64,000 nt of DNA from Leptidea sinapis (GCF_905404315.1 NC_066269.1:12840501-12904500); one strand, 5' to 3'. Shown: positions 10,485 through 20,185, numbered from the stretch's first letter. Numbers and translations: made by a program. Notes: a model not told the origin generated them from the letters alone.

Positions 10485-10826
10485 ATGGAACAGAATAATA
10501 TAAAAATCGCGAAACAAAAATAGGTGTTGATCGTATATGAGTGAAAATTTGAAATTGTATGTATTATTTAATACTGAATCATACTAAAATACACTAAAAT
10601 ATACTAAAATACACAAAAATAAAAAAATACACAAAAAAAAATGTCCAAAAATTAAAAAAAAAATGTTAAGGGTGAACAACTCTTATCACTTAGGGGTATA
10701 AAAAATAGATAGTAGCCAATTCTCAGACCTACTGAATATGCATAGAAAATTTGGTAAAAATCAGTAAAGCCGTTTCGGAGGAGTAAGGTAACTAACATTG
10801 TGACACGAGAATTTTATATACAAGAT
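10485..10826 (-). mobile_element. Helitron-like element with an A-rich minisatellite inside
   Basis: The right side matches the family 5' end in reverse (GACACGAGAATTTTATATA) and the middle holds AAATAGATAGTAGCCAATTC-type sequence. Between them, 10578-10635 is a run of about 10-bp units ACTAAAATAC. The CTAG end is missing. Confidence 0.55.
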
Positions 10827-10879
10827 TTACAATACTATGATTACAATTACGATCAATAAATTTGCTATGATTACATTAA

Positions 10880-11340
10880 ATTAAAACTATCATTACATGG
10901 AAGTGTACCAAGAATACTGGCAGCATTTCCGCGTTGGATAGCTAGGCTGATCTGTTATGCGAAATTACTGCCTGCGCTTGGATTTTCAGTAGCCTTATTG
11001 AGGAACGAAGATAGTACTTTGTACACTGTCTCGACACCAAATGGCACAAAAATAAAACTCACTGAGACCGACATATTTACGACGCTTGCTGTCTTCAGCA
11101 GTCGAAGCAGCAGCCCCAGCACCAACTGACGTAACTTGGACATGAGAAGGAGCCAGAGTGTCGACGCAAGTCGCATCCAACACCAGCGCCCTTTCTCGTG
11201 CCCAAGCCTCCAGCGTCATTCCATCAGGACGCTTGCCATCGCGGCGGGTAATACCATTTGGCTCTAAAACAGCTGGTATATTAAGAGCGGCAAATGCCCT
11301 GCGGATGACTTCATTAATAATGGCGTGACGACTGATCGAT
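10880..11340 (-). pseudogene. C-terminal module of an arthropod mobile-element protein, decayed
   Basis: Minus-strand frames give VLEPNGITRRDGKRPDGMTL, then VLDATCVDTLAPSHVQVTSV, AGAAASTAEDSKRRKYVGLS, and, after a frameshift near 11045, VPFGVETV and SLAIQRGNAASILG. I recognise this order (KRPDG, WD-T-DT-APSH, AGAAA, KRRKY, F-P-GVET, IAIQRGNAAS) from ORFs that recur in arthropod genomes and are annotated as reverse-transcriptase-associated or hypothetical. The RPDG...D-T pattern would suit a PD-(D/E)XK nuclease, but that is inference. At least one frameshift and a stop make it non-functional. Confidence 0.55.
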
Positions 11341-11489
11341 ATTTAATTCAATTACATTACAAAAATACTTTCAGACTGATATATACTATTAATTATGTAA
11401 GAAAGCAAATCAGCTCTTCCTAATCTTAAACATTTCACCACAGGATATCTTTAAACTCAGCGTTTTGGCAAAAGCCTCCCCTAAATTGG

Positions 11490-11895
11490 GGGCTGCTGAA
11501 AATCAGCGCTGTGTTGGTATTATTCCAATGCAGCATGACGCTGAGTCAGTTCCTTTTGATAACAATGACTGCTACACAGTACTTTTAAATTAAGATAATC
11601 ACTATAATATTATGCATACATTTGTTTCATTTTTTTTTATCATTTGTATATTTTTATGCTAAGTATAAGTTTTTAATTATTATTTTTTTACCTCTAAGTC
11701 TTTCTTAGTTGTATTATTCTGTGTGGTTTGTGTTTGTTATTAATAAAGTTTTCATTCATTCATTCATTCATTCATAAATTCGAACCAACTCTGAGTTTGA
11801 GCTCATCGTAGAATCGTGTGTGTTGCCGACCTCTACTTCGCTTACCATCCCTGGGGTATCATTCTGATACCAATTCTGTCCATCTGTACTAGGGT
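11490..11895. repeat. Unclassified retroposon end with (CATT)n
   Basis: A CTGCTGAAAATCAGCGCTG block also occurs in reverse at about 129-148. About 250 bp later the segment ends in an AATAAAG signal and six to seven CATT units (11751-11776), which look like a retroposon 3' tail. The next 120 bp up to the SINE-A copy show nothing. Confidence 0.35.
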
Positions 11896-12210
11896 TCTTT
11901 TTTATAAAATTAAAGGACAAGACGATCAAGACGTTCTGTTGTGGGTATTTGATACGCCCTGCTCATTACAATGCAGTGCCACTCGACGTTCTTAAAAAAC
12001 ACAAAAATTCTGAGCGGCAATACAATAGCGCTCGTCACCTCGAGACATTAAGATGTTAAGTCTCATTGCCCAGTATTTTCACTAGCTACGGCGCCCTTAA
12101 GACCGAAAACCAATAATGCTTACACATTACTGCTTCACGGCAGAAATAGGCGCACTTGTGGTACACATGATATAGCCGGCATCCTGTGCAAAAGAGACTC
12201 TCACTGGGTG
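11896..12210 (-). mobile_element. SINE-A copy
   Basis: A diverged, nearly full-length copy. The tail side is TTTTATAAAATTAAAGGACA, the head side ends AGAGACTCTCACTGGG. Internal hairpins are recognisable, with point changes in the GAGACATTAAGATGTTAAGT block. Confidence 0.8.
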
Positions 12211-13100
12211 CTTTACATTATATAGCCTATCCATGTCCACTTCAGCTGGTCAATTTTTCAATAGCACATCAGTTAGTACTGTCTTATATCTTATTTGGCT
12301 ATTCCTTACTCTATCTCGCTTAGACAATTTACCTCGATTTGATTTGATTTGATTTAAACTCGCAATCTGTATGTCACTTTGTGTCTGAATATTGGAATGA
12401 AAATAAATATACATACTTTATATGCACATAAGAAACATATGAATACAAAAAGAGACCAAAAAAAGGTGTAACAAAAGGCCAGATTTAATCAGATTCGTCC
12501 ATACTGCTATTGTCACTGTCGTCACTGCTATTATCACCTACATTAAAAATATACATGACACGTCACTATTGACACTAAAGAACAGTAACGGCCATCATAG
12601 CGTGCCGCTAGTATAGATGTACGACCGATTGGTCTGAAAGTTAATTGTCCTAACGTTTTTATAAAGAAAAATTTCAACATGTTCAATATTAACATCGTAC
12701 AACCGACCTACTTAAAGCCTGATATAAAGAGTTAAAAAGAATTTAAACATTTCCGTTTTCCGAAATATTCCTTCACGGTTCAATTAAACTTAACAGAGCT
12801 CAATTGCTCCTGAGTAATAACTTGCGGTGAGCCTAACCGAGCGCGGTAGTGTTACTGCTGTTGAATTTAAACAGCTTACAAACCGAAATGAGAGTTTATT
12901 TACTGTATCAGAAAGTAAGCGAAGAAAATCAAAGAAGTTTATTGCAAGCGTGCTTCTAATACATCTGCAATTAAATTTATTTGAGTCATTTAAACTGTTC
13001 AATTATTACTATAAATATCCGAAGTAACATCCCACAAACGTACATGTTCTCTGTACAATGAAACAAACTGAAGAGTTTGGTTTTCAGTTTTCATAAACTT
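12211..13100. other. Intronic sequence, nothing firm
   Basis: A GATTTGATTTGATTTGATTT run (12335-12356) resembles a LINE 3' tail, and there is a CACTGTCGTCACTGCTATT patch near 12515. Two overlapping opposite-strand frames at 12790-13027 match nothing I know. Confidence 0.35.
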
Positions 13101-13104
13101 TATT

Positions 13105-14215
13105 TATCTCGAAAAGAATAACAAAATTTAGTGAATTTTGTTATTCTTTGAGATTCTACTGAGATTCACTATTCTAGTAACAGACAAAAAGCATTTATGC
13201 TACATAAATTAATAATAGAAAAGACATTTAAAATAATAACAAAATAACATCAACTATCTAGGTGATTAGGTGATTGAAAGTACCTACTTAAAGAGAAAAA
13301 TAAAAAATTAAAGAGAAAATTAAAAAATATATATTATATTCTTTTATTAACGCGAGTGTTACACATTTAAATAAAAAAAATTAAAGGATTAAAACGCGTG
13401 TAATTGTAACGGTTTTCCAGATCTTGTCCTCCTGAAAACGAGGGGTGACAAGATCTGGAAAGGTCTTGAAACGTCGGGTTAACTAAAATAAAATGTAATT
13501 TTAACGCAAACATCTAATGTAAAACCGTTACAATTACACGCGTTTTAATCCTTTAAAAGTGTTGTATATTAAATTTTTATTTCATAACACAAAAAAATTA
13601 AAATTATTTACTAAAATGACTCTATTTGGTTATCTGTGTTTACGATTATTACGACGGTTATCAGTTAGCTTCATTTATTAGGAATTTACATTTGAAATAA
13701 TAACAAAATAACATCTACTAAGTGTTTGATAGTACCTACTTAAAGAGACATTTCTAATATTTATTTTATTTTATTTAGGAACATAAAAAAATTAAAACAA
13801 TTTCCTATAATGACACTATTTTGTTGTCTGTGTTTACGATTATTACGACGGTTATAAGTTAAATTCATTGTTAGGAATTACCTATAGCCTACATAAATTA
13901 CCTATAGCTACCTACCTATAGCCTTACATAAATTACCTATATTTGTCTCAAAAAGAATAACAAAATTCTCTTACTGAGATTCACTATTCTATTAACAGAC
14001 AGAAAGAACATATATGTCTACATAAATTAATAATAGAAAATACATTTAAAATAATAACAAAATAACATCAAGAGCCATATATCTTTTATTTATTTAATAA
14101 CATAAAAAAATTTAAATTATTTACTAAAATGACAGTATTTAGTTATTTGTGTTAACGATTATTACGACGGTTATCAGTTAAATTCATTGTTAGGAATTAC
14201 CTATAGAATTCTACA
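13105..14215. repeat. Locally repeated block, about three diverged units
   Basis: The string ACGATTATTACGACGGTTAT occurs at about 13641, 13837 and 14154. AATAATAACAAAATAACATC occurs at about 13232, 13695 and 14050. TACCTACTTAAAGAGA and GAGATTCACTATTCT also recur. Units differ in length because one carries an extra ACCTATAG/ACATAAATT segment. A foldback element sits in the first unit. A 14-bp perfect inverted repeat (AGAATAACAAAATT) spans 13117-13149. Confidence 0.7.
13365..13574. mobile_element. Foldback element, copy 1
   Basis: About 60-bp arms in inverted orientation surround a short loop; 35 bp of the arms (containing AAACGCGTGTAATTGTAACG) are perfect. The loop holds a second perfect 12-bp inverted repeat, CCAGATCTTGTC / GACAAGATCTGG, and GTCGGGTTAA. 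Related copies are at 52819-53000 and 61088-61241. No coding capacity. Confidence 0.75.
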
Positions 14216-14670
14216 AAAAAAAAAACAAAATGCATGTTCACTGTTCAACGTATAATCAAGCACTGGATTGGCCGTCAACACTATTCTATTCAAAATGGCC
14301 TTCGAATGGGCGAGCTGAAATTGAGAATAGACCGTCAATTCAGTCACTTATAACTTCAATAACAAGGAAAAACCTTCCAGCCGAAAAATATACAAAAAAA
14401 TTCTTCTATACAATATTAATATGTCAACATTACATATCCAGAGAGCAGAAGGAGTATTTATAAGACAAACAAGTCAGAATGTCAGAAAGTTCATAAATCT
14501 GTTTTCATTGTTTGTGTTTAGTTTTCCGAGTTGTATTGTGTTGGAACTCCTGACCGAATAATATTATTCGGTCAGAGAGGAACATTTACAGATGATGGCC
14601 GACCTGTTTTCGTAACATTATTATAATATTGTTTTATCATAGTAGTAGTAGAGGAATTTAGTGAGCGTTA
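14216..14670. other. Unclassified, contains a perfect 26-bp palindrome
   Basis: A 77-codon frame starting at 14230 has no recognisable motif. At 14550-14575 lies a perfect 26-bp palindrome whose half is CTGACCGAATAAT. The segment just before the SINE-A copy (14643-14671) is shared with the flank of another SINE-A copy at 38981-39010. Confidence 0.45.
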
Positions 14671-14671
14671 C

Positions 14672-14907
14672 ATTTTTTTTTATGAAAATAAAGGACGAGA
14701 CGAACAGGATGTTGAGCTGATGGTAATTGATACGCCTTTCTCATTGCAATGCAGTACCGCTCAGGATTCTTGTAAAACCCAAAAATTCTGAACGACACTA
14801 CAATTGCGCTCGTCACCTTGAGACATAATATGTGTCATTTGCCCAGTAATTTCACTAGCTACGGCGCCCTTCTGACTGAAACACAGTAATGTTTACAAAT
14901 TATTGCC
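14672..14907 (-). mobile_element. SINE-A copy, head-truncated
   Basis: The tail side (poly-T, ATGAAAATAAAGGACGAGAC) is intact. The copy stops at GTTTACAAATTATTGCC and lacks the head with GGTACCCATAATCTAGCC. Confidence 0.8.
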
Positions 14908-14934
14908 TCTTATATATTTAAATATGTTCTTAAA

Positions 14935-15045
14935 CACACTCTTTCTTATTGTTTGGTTGAGTTATTGTGACTTCGTCATGTTTACTAGAACAATATATTG
15001 GAGGGAGGCCAAGGCTGATCCATAAGTCATGCTCCTAAACGGATG
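14935..15045. repeat. Dispersed repeat shared with 24035-24190
   Basis: TTTGGTTGAGTT, TCGTGAC/TTGTGAC, CTTCGT, and GGGAGGC..GGTTGGCCCAT-type strings occur in the same order at both places. In both cases LINE-B-related sequence is nearby, so this may belong to a relative of LINE-B. Confidence 0.45.
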
Positions 15046-15050
15046 ATTCT

Positions 15051-15335
15051 TGTGGTGTTTTTCTTATGGAAGAGAGGAAAAACGCGCGAGGCCCAATATT
15101 CCGATACTTGGCGAGGCTTTAAAGGAACTGTTGTCGAAGAGCGGTAATACGACAAATGGGGTGGTAAACGCGTAAATGAGAGGATTTGATAGAAAACACA
15201 AGTTTCTTCCGGCACTGGTCGAGGATTTCTCAAGAGAGATCTGCATGACCAGTGTATTATACGACATCTCCGATACTGTAATCTACGTATCAATGTATGT
15301 TGGAGGATTGGATAAAAAATCTGGTGTTGTGGTTC
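15051..15335 (-). mobile_element. LINE-B reverse transcriptase fragment with internal deletions
   Basis: Minus-strand frames give PFVVLPLFDNSSFKASPSIG followed by ILGL, and the antisense of the HAGLSREI..QCREK region. This corresponds to the middle of the ORF at 41310-41975, with the pieces between compressed by deletions. Confidence 0.7.
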
Positions 15336-15544
15336 TGTTAAAAACTGAAAGTTATCATGTAATATTTTTCCTACTTTATATTATTATTTAATTGTAAGAT
15401 CTTCATATGTTGGTATTTATTACTGGTATTATTATTCACCGTAGTGACAATAACATAACTTACTGGTAAGCGGCAGGAAGCTGAAGCGAATGTTCTGTCA
15501 TACGTCAAGGGGCTTTGATTTGGTGAGAAGAACTGACAAGAAAC

Positions 15545-15840
15545 ATAACAAATTGTTTAGATTTACAGGAGCGACATCTCAAGTCAATTTCCTAATATGC
15601 AAATACTGGGGTTGAGCAGGTTATCATTAGCGACAATCTAATAAAAGCAAAGCATACACGATTTAATTCACTAGTCACTCGAACGGATGGCTCAGTTGGT
15701 AAGAGCGCTCGCATGGAACGCGAGAGGTCGCACGTTCGAGTTCACACATCGTTCATAGAATTTTGTTTTCAAATTTTATTTGTGTAATAAATTTAATCCC
15801 AAAAGTAACCGTGAAACATAACAAACTTTTGATAAGAAAC
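15545..15840 (+). mobile_element. SINE-T1: tail of one unit plus head of another
   Basis: 15545-15620 matches the downstream part of SINE-T1 (GCGACATCTCAAGTCAATTT, TATGCAAATACTGGGGTTGA). A tRNA-like head follows at 15681-15754, with A-box TGGCTCAGTTGGTAAGAGC and a damaged B-box CGTTCGAGTTC. The acceptor halves GAACGG / CGTTC still pair. Confidence 0.7.
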
Positions 15841-16349
15841 TACCAGCCAATCTTATGCAGATGCGCATATTCTCTTCAATATAATAGTAAATGTAACTTA
15901 TAGGGGAGAGGCGTACAAAATGGCATAGGCGGGTAATATGGCACACCTACTTATTTCTTAAATGAAACAAATATTCGTTCACGCAATGGCCTGTAGAGGG
16001 TCGCTTGGTGACAGGTCGTAACCTGTGGCAGCTCCAGTAGCGTCCATTAGACCGTGTGGTGCGCACACGTGTTTTCATGATTTTTGCAGTCACGAGTTTT
16101 GTTTTGTTGGATTTTGCAAGTCGTAAAAGTGAGTATTTTTTGACGTTTATTTGTTTGTTCTTAGCTTTAAAATATTTTAATATTACTAAATAAGTTCCAG
16201 AATGTTTTGAAATCTCAAAATTCTTGTTACATTTTTATTCGTTTATTTCTAAAATTGGAGGTTATGAAGTGGACAAAATGGCATACACCTTGTTCGGGTA
16301 AAATAGCATACTATGTCATTTAACCCACCTTTTTATATTTCTAGAAATC

Positions 16350-16466
16350 ATTCCTCGCAACTATTCTAGAAAAACAGACAGACAGCGTTGGGATACAATC
16401 TCCATGGAAAAGGCTATTAAGGCTATAAATAATAATGAAGCCCGAAGAAGATTCAACGGCAGCTGA
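16350..16466 (+). pseudogene. N-terminal helix-turn-helix remnant of pogo-type transposase
   Basis: The frame reads I-PRNYSRKTDRQRW, then SMEKAIKAINNNEARRRF and a TGA at 16464-16466. CENP-B/pogo-type transposases begin M-PRNY-RKT-R--W followed by M--AI-A. Here the first codon is ATT where ATG is expected. The segment is preceded by a TTATATTTCTAG acceptor-like string (ends 16343). After about 35 residues it runs into the other reading frame, marking a deletion junction between the HTH and the C-terminal exon. Confidence 0.7.
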
Positions 16467-17100
16467 TAATCTATGCATACCATCAGCAGGTCCATCTCAG
16501 GCAGTAGCAGGCAGTTCTACGTCCCTGGTAATTGCAAGTACATCAGCTGCATACAACCCAAGTCCAGTCTCAGTTGCCGAGTCTACAGGCTCAGTTACTA
16601 CAGGACCTATGATACCTACGTCATCTAGGATACTCCAAGACGTGTATATCAATGTTCCTGTTAGCGTGCTATCTCCAGTACCTAAAGGAATATATGTAAC
16701 TGGACAAGGCAAAAGAAAACCACGCAAGAAACCATCAGTATTGTTACTAACTTCAATGCCAAATATAGAAGAAACAAAAGCAAAATCCGCTCCTCTACCT
16801 CCTCCAAACAAAAAGACAAGAAAGGTTACAAAAGTTTTAGACTTTAGTTCTGATAGCGAAAATGATTTTTCTTCTTTAAATGTTTACACAGTAACCATAG
16901 ACGATGACGAAGGTTGTCCGTGCATTTATTGTAATGACCTCTTCTCAAGATCCAAGCCAAAAGAGGTCTGGCTCCGGTGCTCGAGCTGTAAAAGATGGGC
17001 TCATGCATCTTGTGCAGATGTTCCGAAAAAGAAAAATCGTTACACGTGTGAACTCTGCATGTCAAGTCGATGCATGCAATCGACTGATTTTTGTTCCTAA
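16435..17100 (+). CDS. PHD-type zinc-finger protein from a pogo-like element
   Basis: A 221-residue open frame, the longest intact one of recognisable origin. Residues 1-90 are Ser/Pro/Thr/Ala-rich; 90-100 and 122-132 are basic (GKRKPRKK, NKKTRKVTK), plausible nuclear signals; 135-160 are acidic. At about 161-208 is a C4HC3 finger: CIYC, RCSSC, WAHASC and CELC, with the Trp before His typical of PHD fingers. In pogo/Tigger-like (DDE_1) transposases of insects this finger is the C-terminus of the transposase, reading after the catalytic domain. The Met at 16435 is only the first in frame and overlaps the HTH remnant. Expression would need a host promoter or the element's 5' region. Most likely a relic that stayed open; domestication is possible but unshown. 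Confidence 0.7.
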   Translation: MKPEEDSTAADNLCIPSAGPSQAVAGSSTSLVIASTSAAYNPSPVSVAESTGSVTTGPMIPTSSRILQDVYINVPVSVLSPVPKGIYVTGQGKRKPRKKPSVLLLTSMPNIEETKAKSAPLPPPNKKTRKVTKVLDFSSDSENDFSSLNVYTVTIDDDEGCPCIYCNDLFSRSKPKEVWLRCSSCKRWAHASCADVPKKKNRYTCELCMSSRCMQSTDFCS

Positions 17101-17616
17101 TTTAGTATGTCATTTTGTCCACAGCACATGTGTCATTTTACCCGCCGAGGGCGGACAAAACGGATTTTTTCTAAGTTTTTAAAAATATTTTTTAATATTA
17201 TTGTTTTTGAACTCAGATGATTGATCTCCATAATTATAAGTAGGTAATGAACCAAAGAATACATAATTACTTAAAGTGTTGAATATTATAAATAAATAAA
17301 TATGATTATGACTGATTTTATAACTAGTATGTCATTTTGTACGCCTCTCCCCTACACCTAATTAGGTACAAAAAACATGTTACATTAATTAGTGATTTAA
17401 TACTGAATGTAATGTAATCTAAGTACTCCGCTCATTAATGTGAAAGACGCTAGATGCCTAAGGTATAATACACAGTCAGTACGACTCATACACTTCTAGT
17501 ATAAATTGCCACTTAAATAGAGTCGCCTTTGAGGTTCTTGCGTGATATAGAATTCATAATATCTTCTAAACATAATTTATCATTATTTTCAATCTACCTT
17601 CTAGAATATCTATAGG

Positions 17617-18405
17617 ATAGGGAATTTATATATTGAAGGATTGGCGAATAGGCTTAGTTCTGCAGCATATGCGGTTAAGAAAATTAGACGGTTAACTGAC
17701 ATAGATACGGCGCGCTTAGTATACTTTAGTTATTTTCATAGTATTAGATCCTATGGTATATTGTTATGGGGCAGTGCAGCCGATCGTTATACCATCTTTG
17801 TGCTGCAGAAGAGGGCTATTCGCGCGATTTATAACCTAGGTCCTAAAGAATCATTAAGATAAAAATTTAAAGAAATAAACATTTTGATTTGCTTCTCAAT
17901 ACATTTTTAATAATGTTCTGTATGTTCATAAGCACATTGAAGAATTTATTCTAGAAACTGCGACATTCATAATGTTAACGAGGAACAAACATAAACTTGT
18001 TATGCCTACTACTCGGGTCGAGTTAGTAAGTCTTTTGTTGGGCGAGGTATATGTTTCTACAATATATTGCCAGAAAATGTACAAAACAAATGTGTTACGA
18101 AATTAAAAAGAATTGTTAAAAAACGTTTGTGTGGGAAAGGTTACTATAGCATAATCGATTTTCTTAATGACACCACGGACTGGGAATAAAGCGAACACCC
18201 TCAGGCTCTTTAATTATAAATGTTTATTGTACGATATCACATTGTAATCCATATTTTATATTAACAAAAAAAAGCCCGCTGAGTTTCTTGCGCCCATTCT
18301 TCTCAGGTCTGAAGCAGTCTCTTTTGAATGGGTGGTAGTTTTTCAAGTTCAATAAGTGATTTTAAATCCTATTTTGAATAAAAATGTTTGAATTTGATTA
18401 TCATA
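17617..18405 (+). mobile_element. LINE-E 3' end (best copy)
   Basis: Encodes EGLANRLSSAAYAVKKIRRL, YFHSIRSYGILLWGSAADRY, IFVLQKRAIRAIYNLGPKES, then after frameshifts LTRNKHKLVMPTTRVELVS and KGYYSIIDFLNDTTDW. These are in the order known for Jockey/CR1-type non-LTR reverse transcriptases after the catalytic core. The 3' UTR (18190-18405) has GCCCGCTGAGTTTCTTGCGC and ends AATGTTTGAATTTGATTA. The RT palm and the endonuclease are missing through 5' truncation. Confidence 0.8.
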
Positions 18406-18747
18406 TTACCTTTGCCATCACTAATAAATTAATGATCCCTTAATACTTAGCTAAACATTATGAATAATATAATTAACAAACATGATAAAATTATGACAAT
18501 GTGAAAATATTGTTTGATTATGCTTTAAGATCTTTGTGAGGAGAAAATAAACAGATATTTATTTATTATTTCAACATATTTCTTTTGGATAATATATGGT
18601 TTTTTTAAGGATGTCTGTGATTAATTACATTTGTTCAAGATGCTCCATGGTTTTAATAAGCAAGTATGGTAATATAGTCTGTGCATGCAAGGCTTTCACT
18701 TATTAAGAAAAGTCTCTGTGACGAATAATATCTTGTAAGTAATAACT
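18406..18747. other. Intronic sequence, nothing recognised
   Basis: A+T-rich DNA without frame, fold or family match. Confidence 0.4.
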
Positions 18748-19023
18748 TCTTTGCACCGGATGCCGGCTAGATTATGGGTACTACAGTGGCGCCTCTGATC
18801 TGAAACAGTAATTTGTAAGCATAGTTCTGTTTCGGTCTGAAGGGTGCCGTAGCTACTGAAATTACTGGGCAAATGAGACTTAACATCTTATGTCTCAAGA
18901 TGACGAGCGCAATTGTAGTACCGCTCAGAATTTTTAGGGTTTTTCAAAAATCCTGAGAGGCACTGCATTGTGATAGTGAGGGCATAGCAATTACCATCAG
19001 CTGACAAATTAGTCATAAAAAAG
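18748..19023 (+). mobile_element. SINE-A copy, first of a tandem pair
   Basis: Starts inside the head (CTTTGCACCGGATGCCGGCT) and ends ACCATCAGCTGACAAATTAG then TCATAAAAAAG. This unusual tail (GACAAATTAGTCATAAAA instead of the CTCGTCTCGTCC tail) is shared only with the next copy. Confidence 0.8.
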
Positions 19024-19066
19024 CAAGCATTAAGGGGATTTTAATCTTAATTAAAATGGCCACCAG

Positions 19067-19461
19067 TTTACCAGTGGGAGGCTTATTTTGCACAGGATGC
19101 CGGCTAGATTATGGGTACCACAACGGCCCCTTTTTCTGTCGTGTAGCAGTAATGTGTAAGCATTATTGTGTTTAGTCTGAAGGACGTAAATTCAATAAGA
19201 AACAATATTTATATATTTTTTTTGACATTCATAAGTGTCATTTTTGTGACCTACATGAATAAAGTGTTTTTGAATTTGAATTTGACGGCGTAGCTAGTGA
19301 AATTACTTGGCAAATGAGACTTAGCATCTTATGTTTCAAGGTAACGAGCGCAAATGTAGTTCTGCTCAGAATTTTTAGGTTTTTTAAAAATCCTGAGTGG
19401 CACTGCATTGTAATGGGCAGGGCGTATCAATTACCATCAGCTGACAAATCAGTCATCAAAA
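19067..19461 (+). mobile_element. SINE-A copy, second of a tandem pair, interrupted
   Basis: Begins TTTACCAGTGGGAGGCTTAT, is broken at about 19184 by a LINE tail, resumes GGCGTAGCTAGTGAAATTAC at 19285 and ends CAGCTGACAAATCAGTCATC. The flank that follows both copies is also alike (AAGGGGATTTTA then GCCACCAG/GCCACGAC), so the pair arose by tandem duplication of SINE plus flank. Confidence 0.8.
19184..19284 (+). mobile_element. Nested LINE 3' tail
   Basis: TGACATTCATAAGTGTCA forms a small hairpin and is followed by GTGACCTACATGAATAAA and TTTGAATTTGAATTTGA, a 3' end I know as common on lepidopteran CR1/Jockey-type elements. It splits the SINE-A copy in two. Confidence 0.65.
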
Positions 19462-19988
19462 TAGAGTATACCACCAAGGGGATTTTATTTTTAATCAAAG
19501 TAGCCACGACGCCATTTGCCAATTTCATACTAATTATGAATTAAATAAGTGATTAATACTATTAATGAAACATTATTTTTTTCAGCCACAAGCCCACTTA
19601 TATTAACAGGCTGTACTTATAATCAACTGTTCAACAGTGAGACTTAATAGTATTCCCCTTCAGTTCAAATGAATATTAAAGCCGTTATTAGAGTTGGCTT
19701 ACACAGATTAATATAAACGTTAATAACGAAGGTTTAATGTTCTTGTATCTCATTAAGTACATTGAGAGTATTAAGAAGATAAAGGATTGTTTGATCACAT
19801 GTCAAAATTCATTACTCTGTGTTTGTTTATACTCTTCGTCATAAAGGGAAACTTCAGTCGATTTATTCACCTTACCCAACGTTTTTGAGTGTCAGTTTGT
19901 CTATGCTATTTAATTATAAAGAGGTAAGATTTGATTGTTTGCGTTGAATAGGTTCCAAAATTACGGAACTGATTTGAAAAACTTTATA
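19462..19988. other. Intronic sequence, nothing recognised
   Basis: Unique-looking A+T-rich DNA apart from the SINE flank in the first 50 bp. Confidence 0.35.
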
Positions 19989-20185
19989 AATACATTTATT
20001 TTCTCAAAATTGATTCCTTTAGAATTATTTTTGATGTCGTTTCAAATATACTAGATTCTACTAACGCTTCGGAAACAAATGGCGCTTTGAGAGATAAGAA
20101 GCGGCTCAAGGAACTCTCCCAGCATCTAGTCCCAGGCTGTCCGATCACTTATATATTCAGCTGTGGAGTAGTAGGATTTACAGTA
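19989..20185 (-). mobile_element. LINE-D 3' end fragment
   Basis: In reverse: SYYSTAEYISDRTAWD with the CTGGGACTAG stop, then the 3' UTR to AATTTTGAGAAAATAAATG. Shorter than the copies at 8160 and 9950. Confidence 0.75.

Larger units (their letters stand above)
15903..17352 (+). mobile_element. Internally deleted pogo/Tigger-like DNA transposon
   Basis: A 1450-bp element with 24-bp terminal inverted repeats (one mismatch) that start GGGGAGAGGCGTACAAAATG. It is flanked by TA on each side (15901-15902, 17353-17354), the target of Tc1/mariner/pogo elements. Short AAAATGGCA / TGTCATTTT repeats recur near both ends, probably transposase-binding sites. Inside are a fossil helix-turn-helix start (16350-16466) and a C-terminal PHD-type finger ORF (16435-17100). 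The DDE catalytic region is missing, so the element cannot move itself. Confidence 0.85.
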
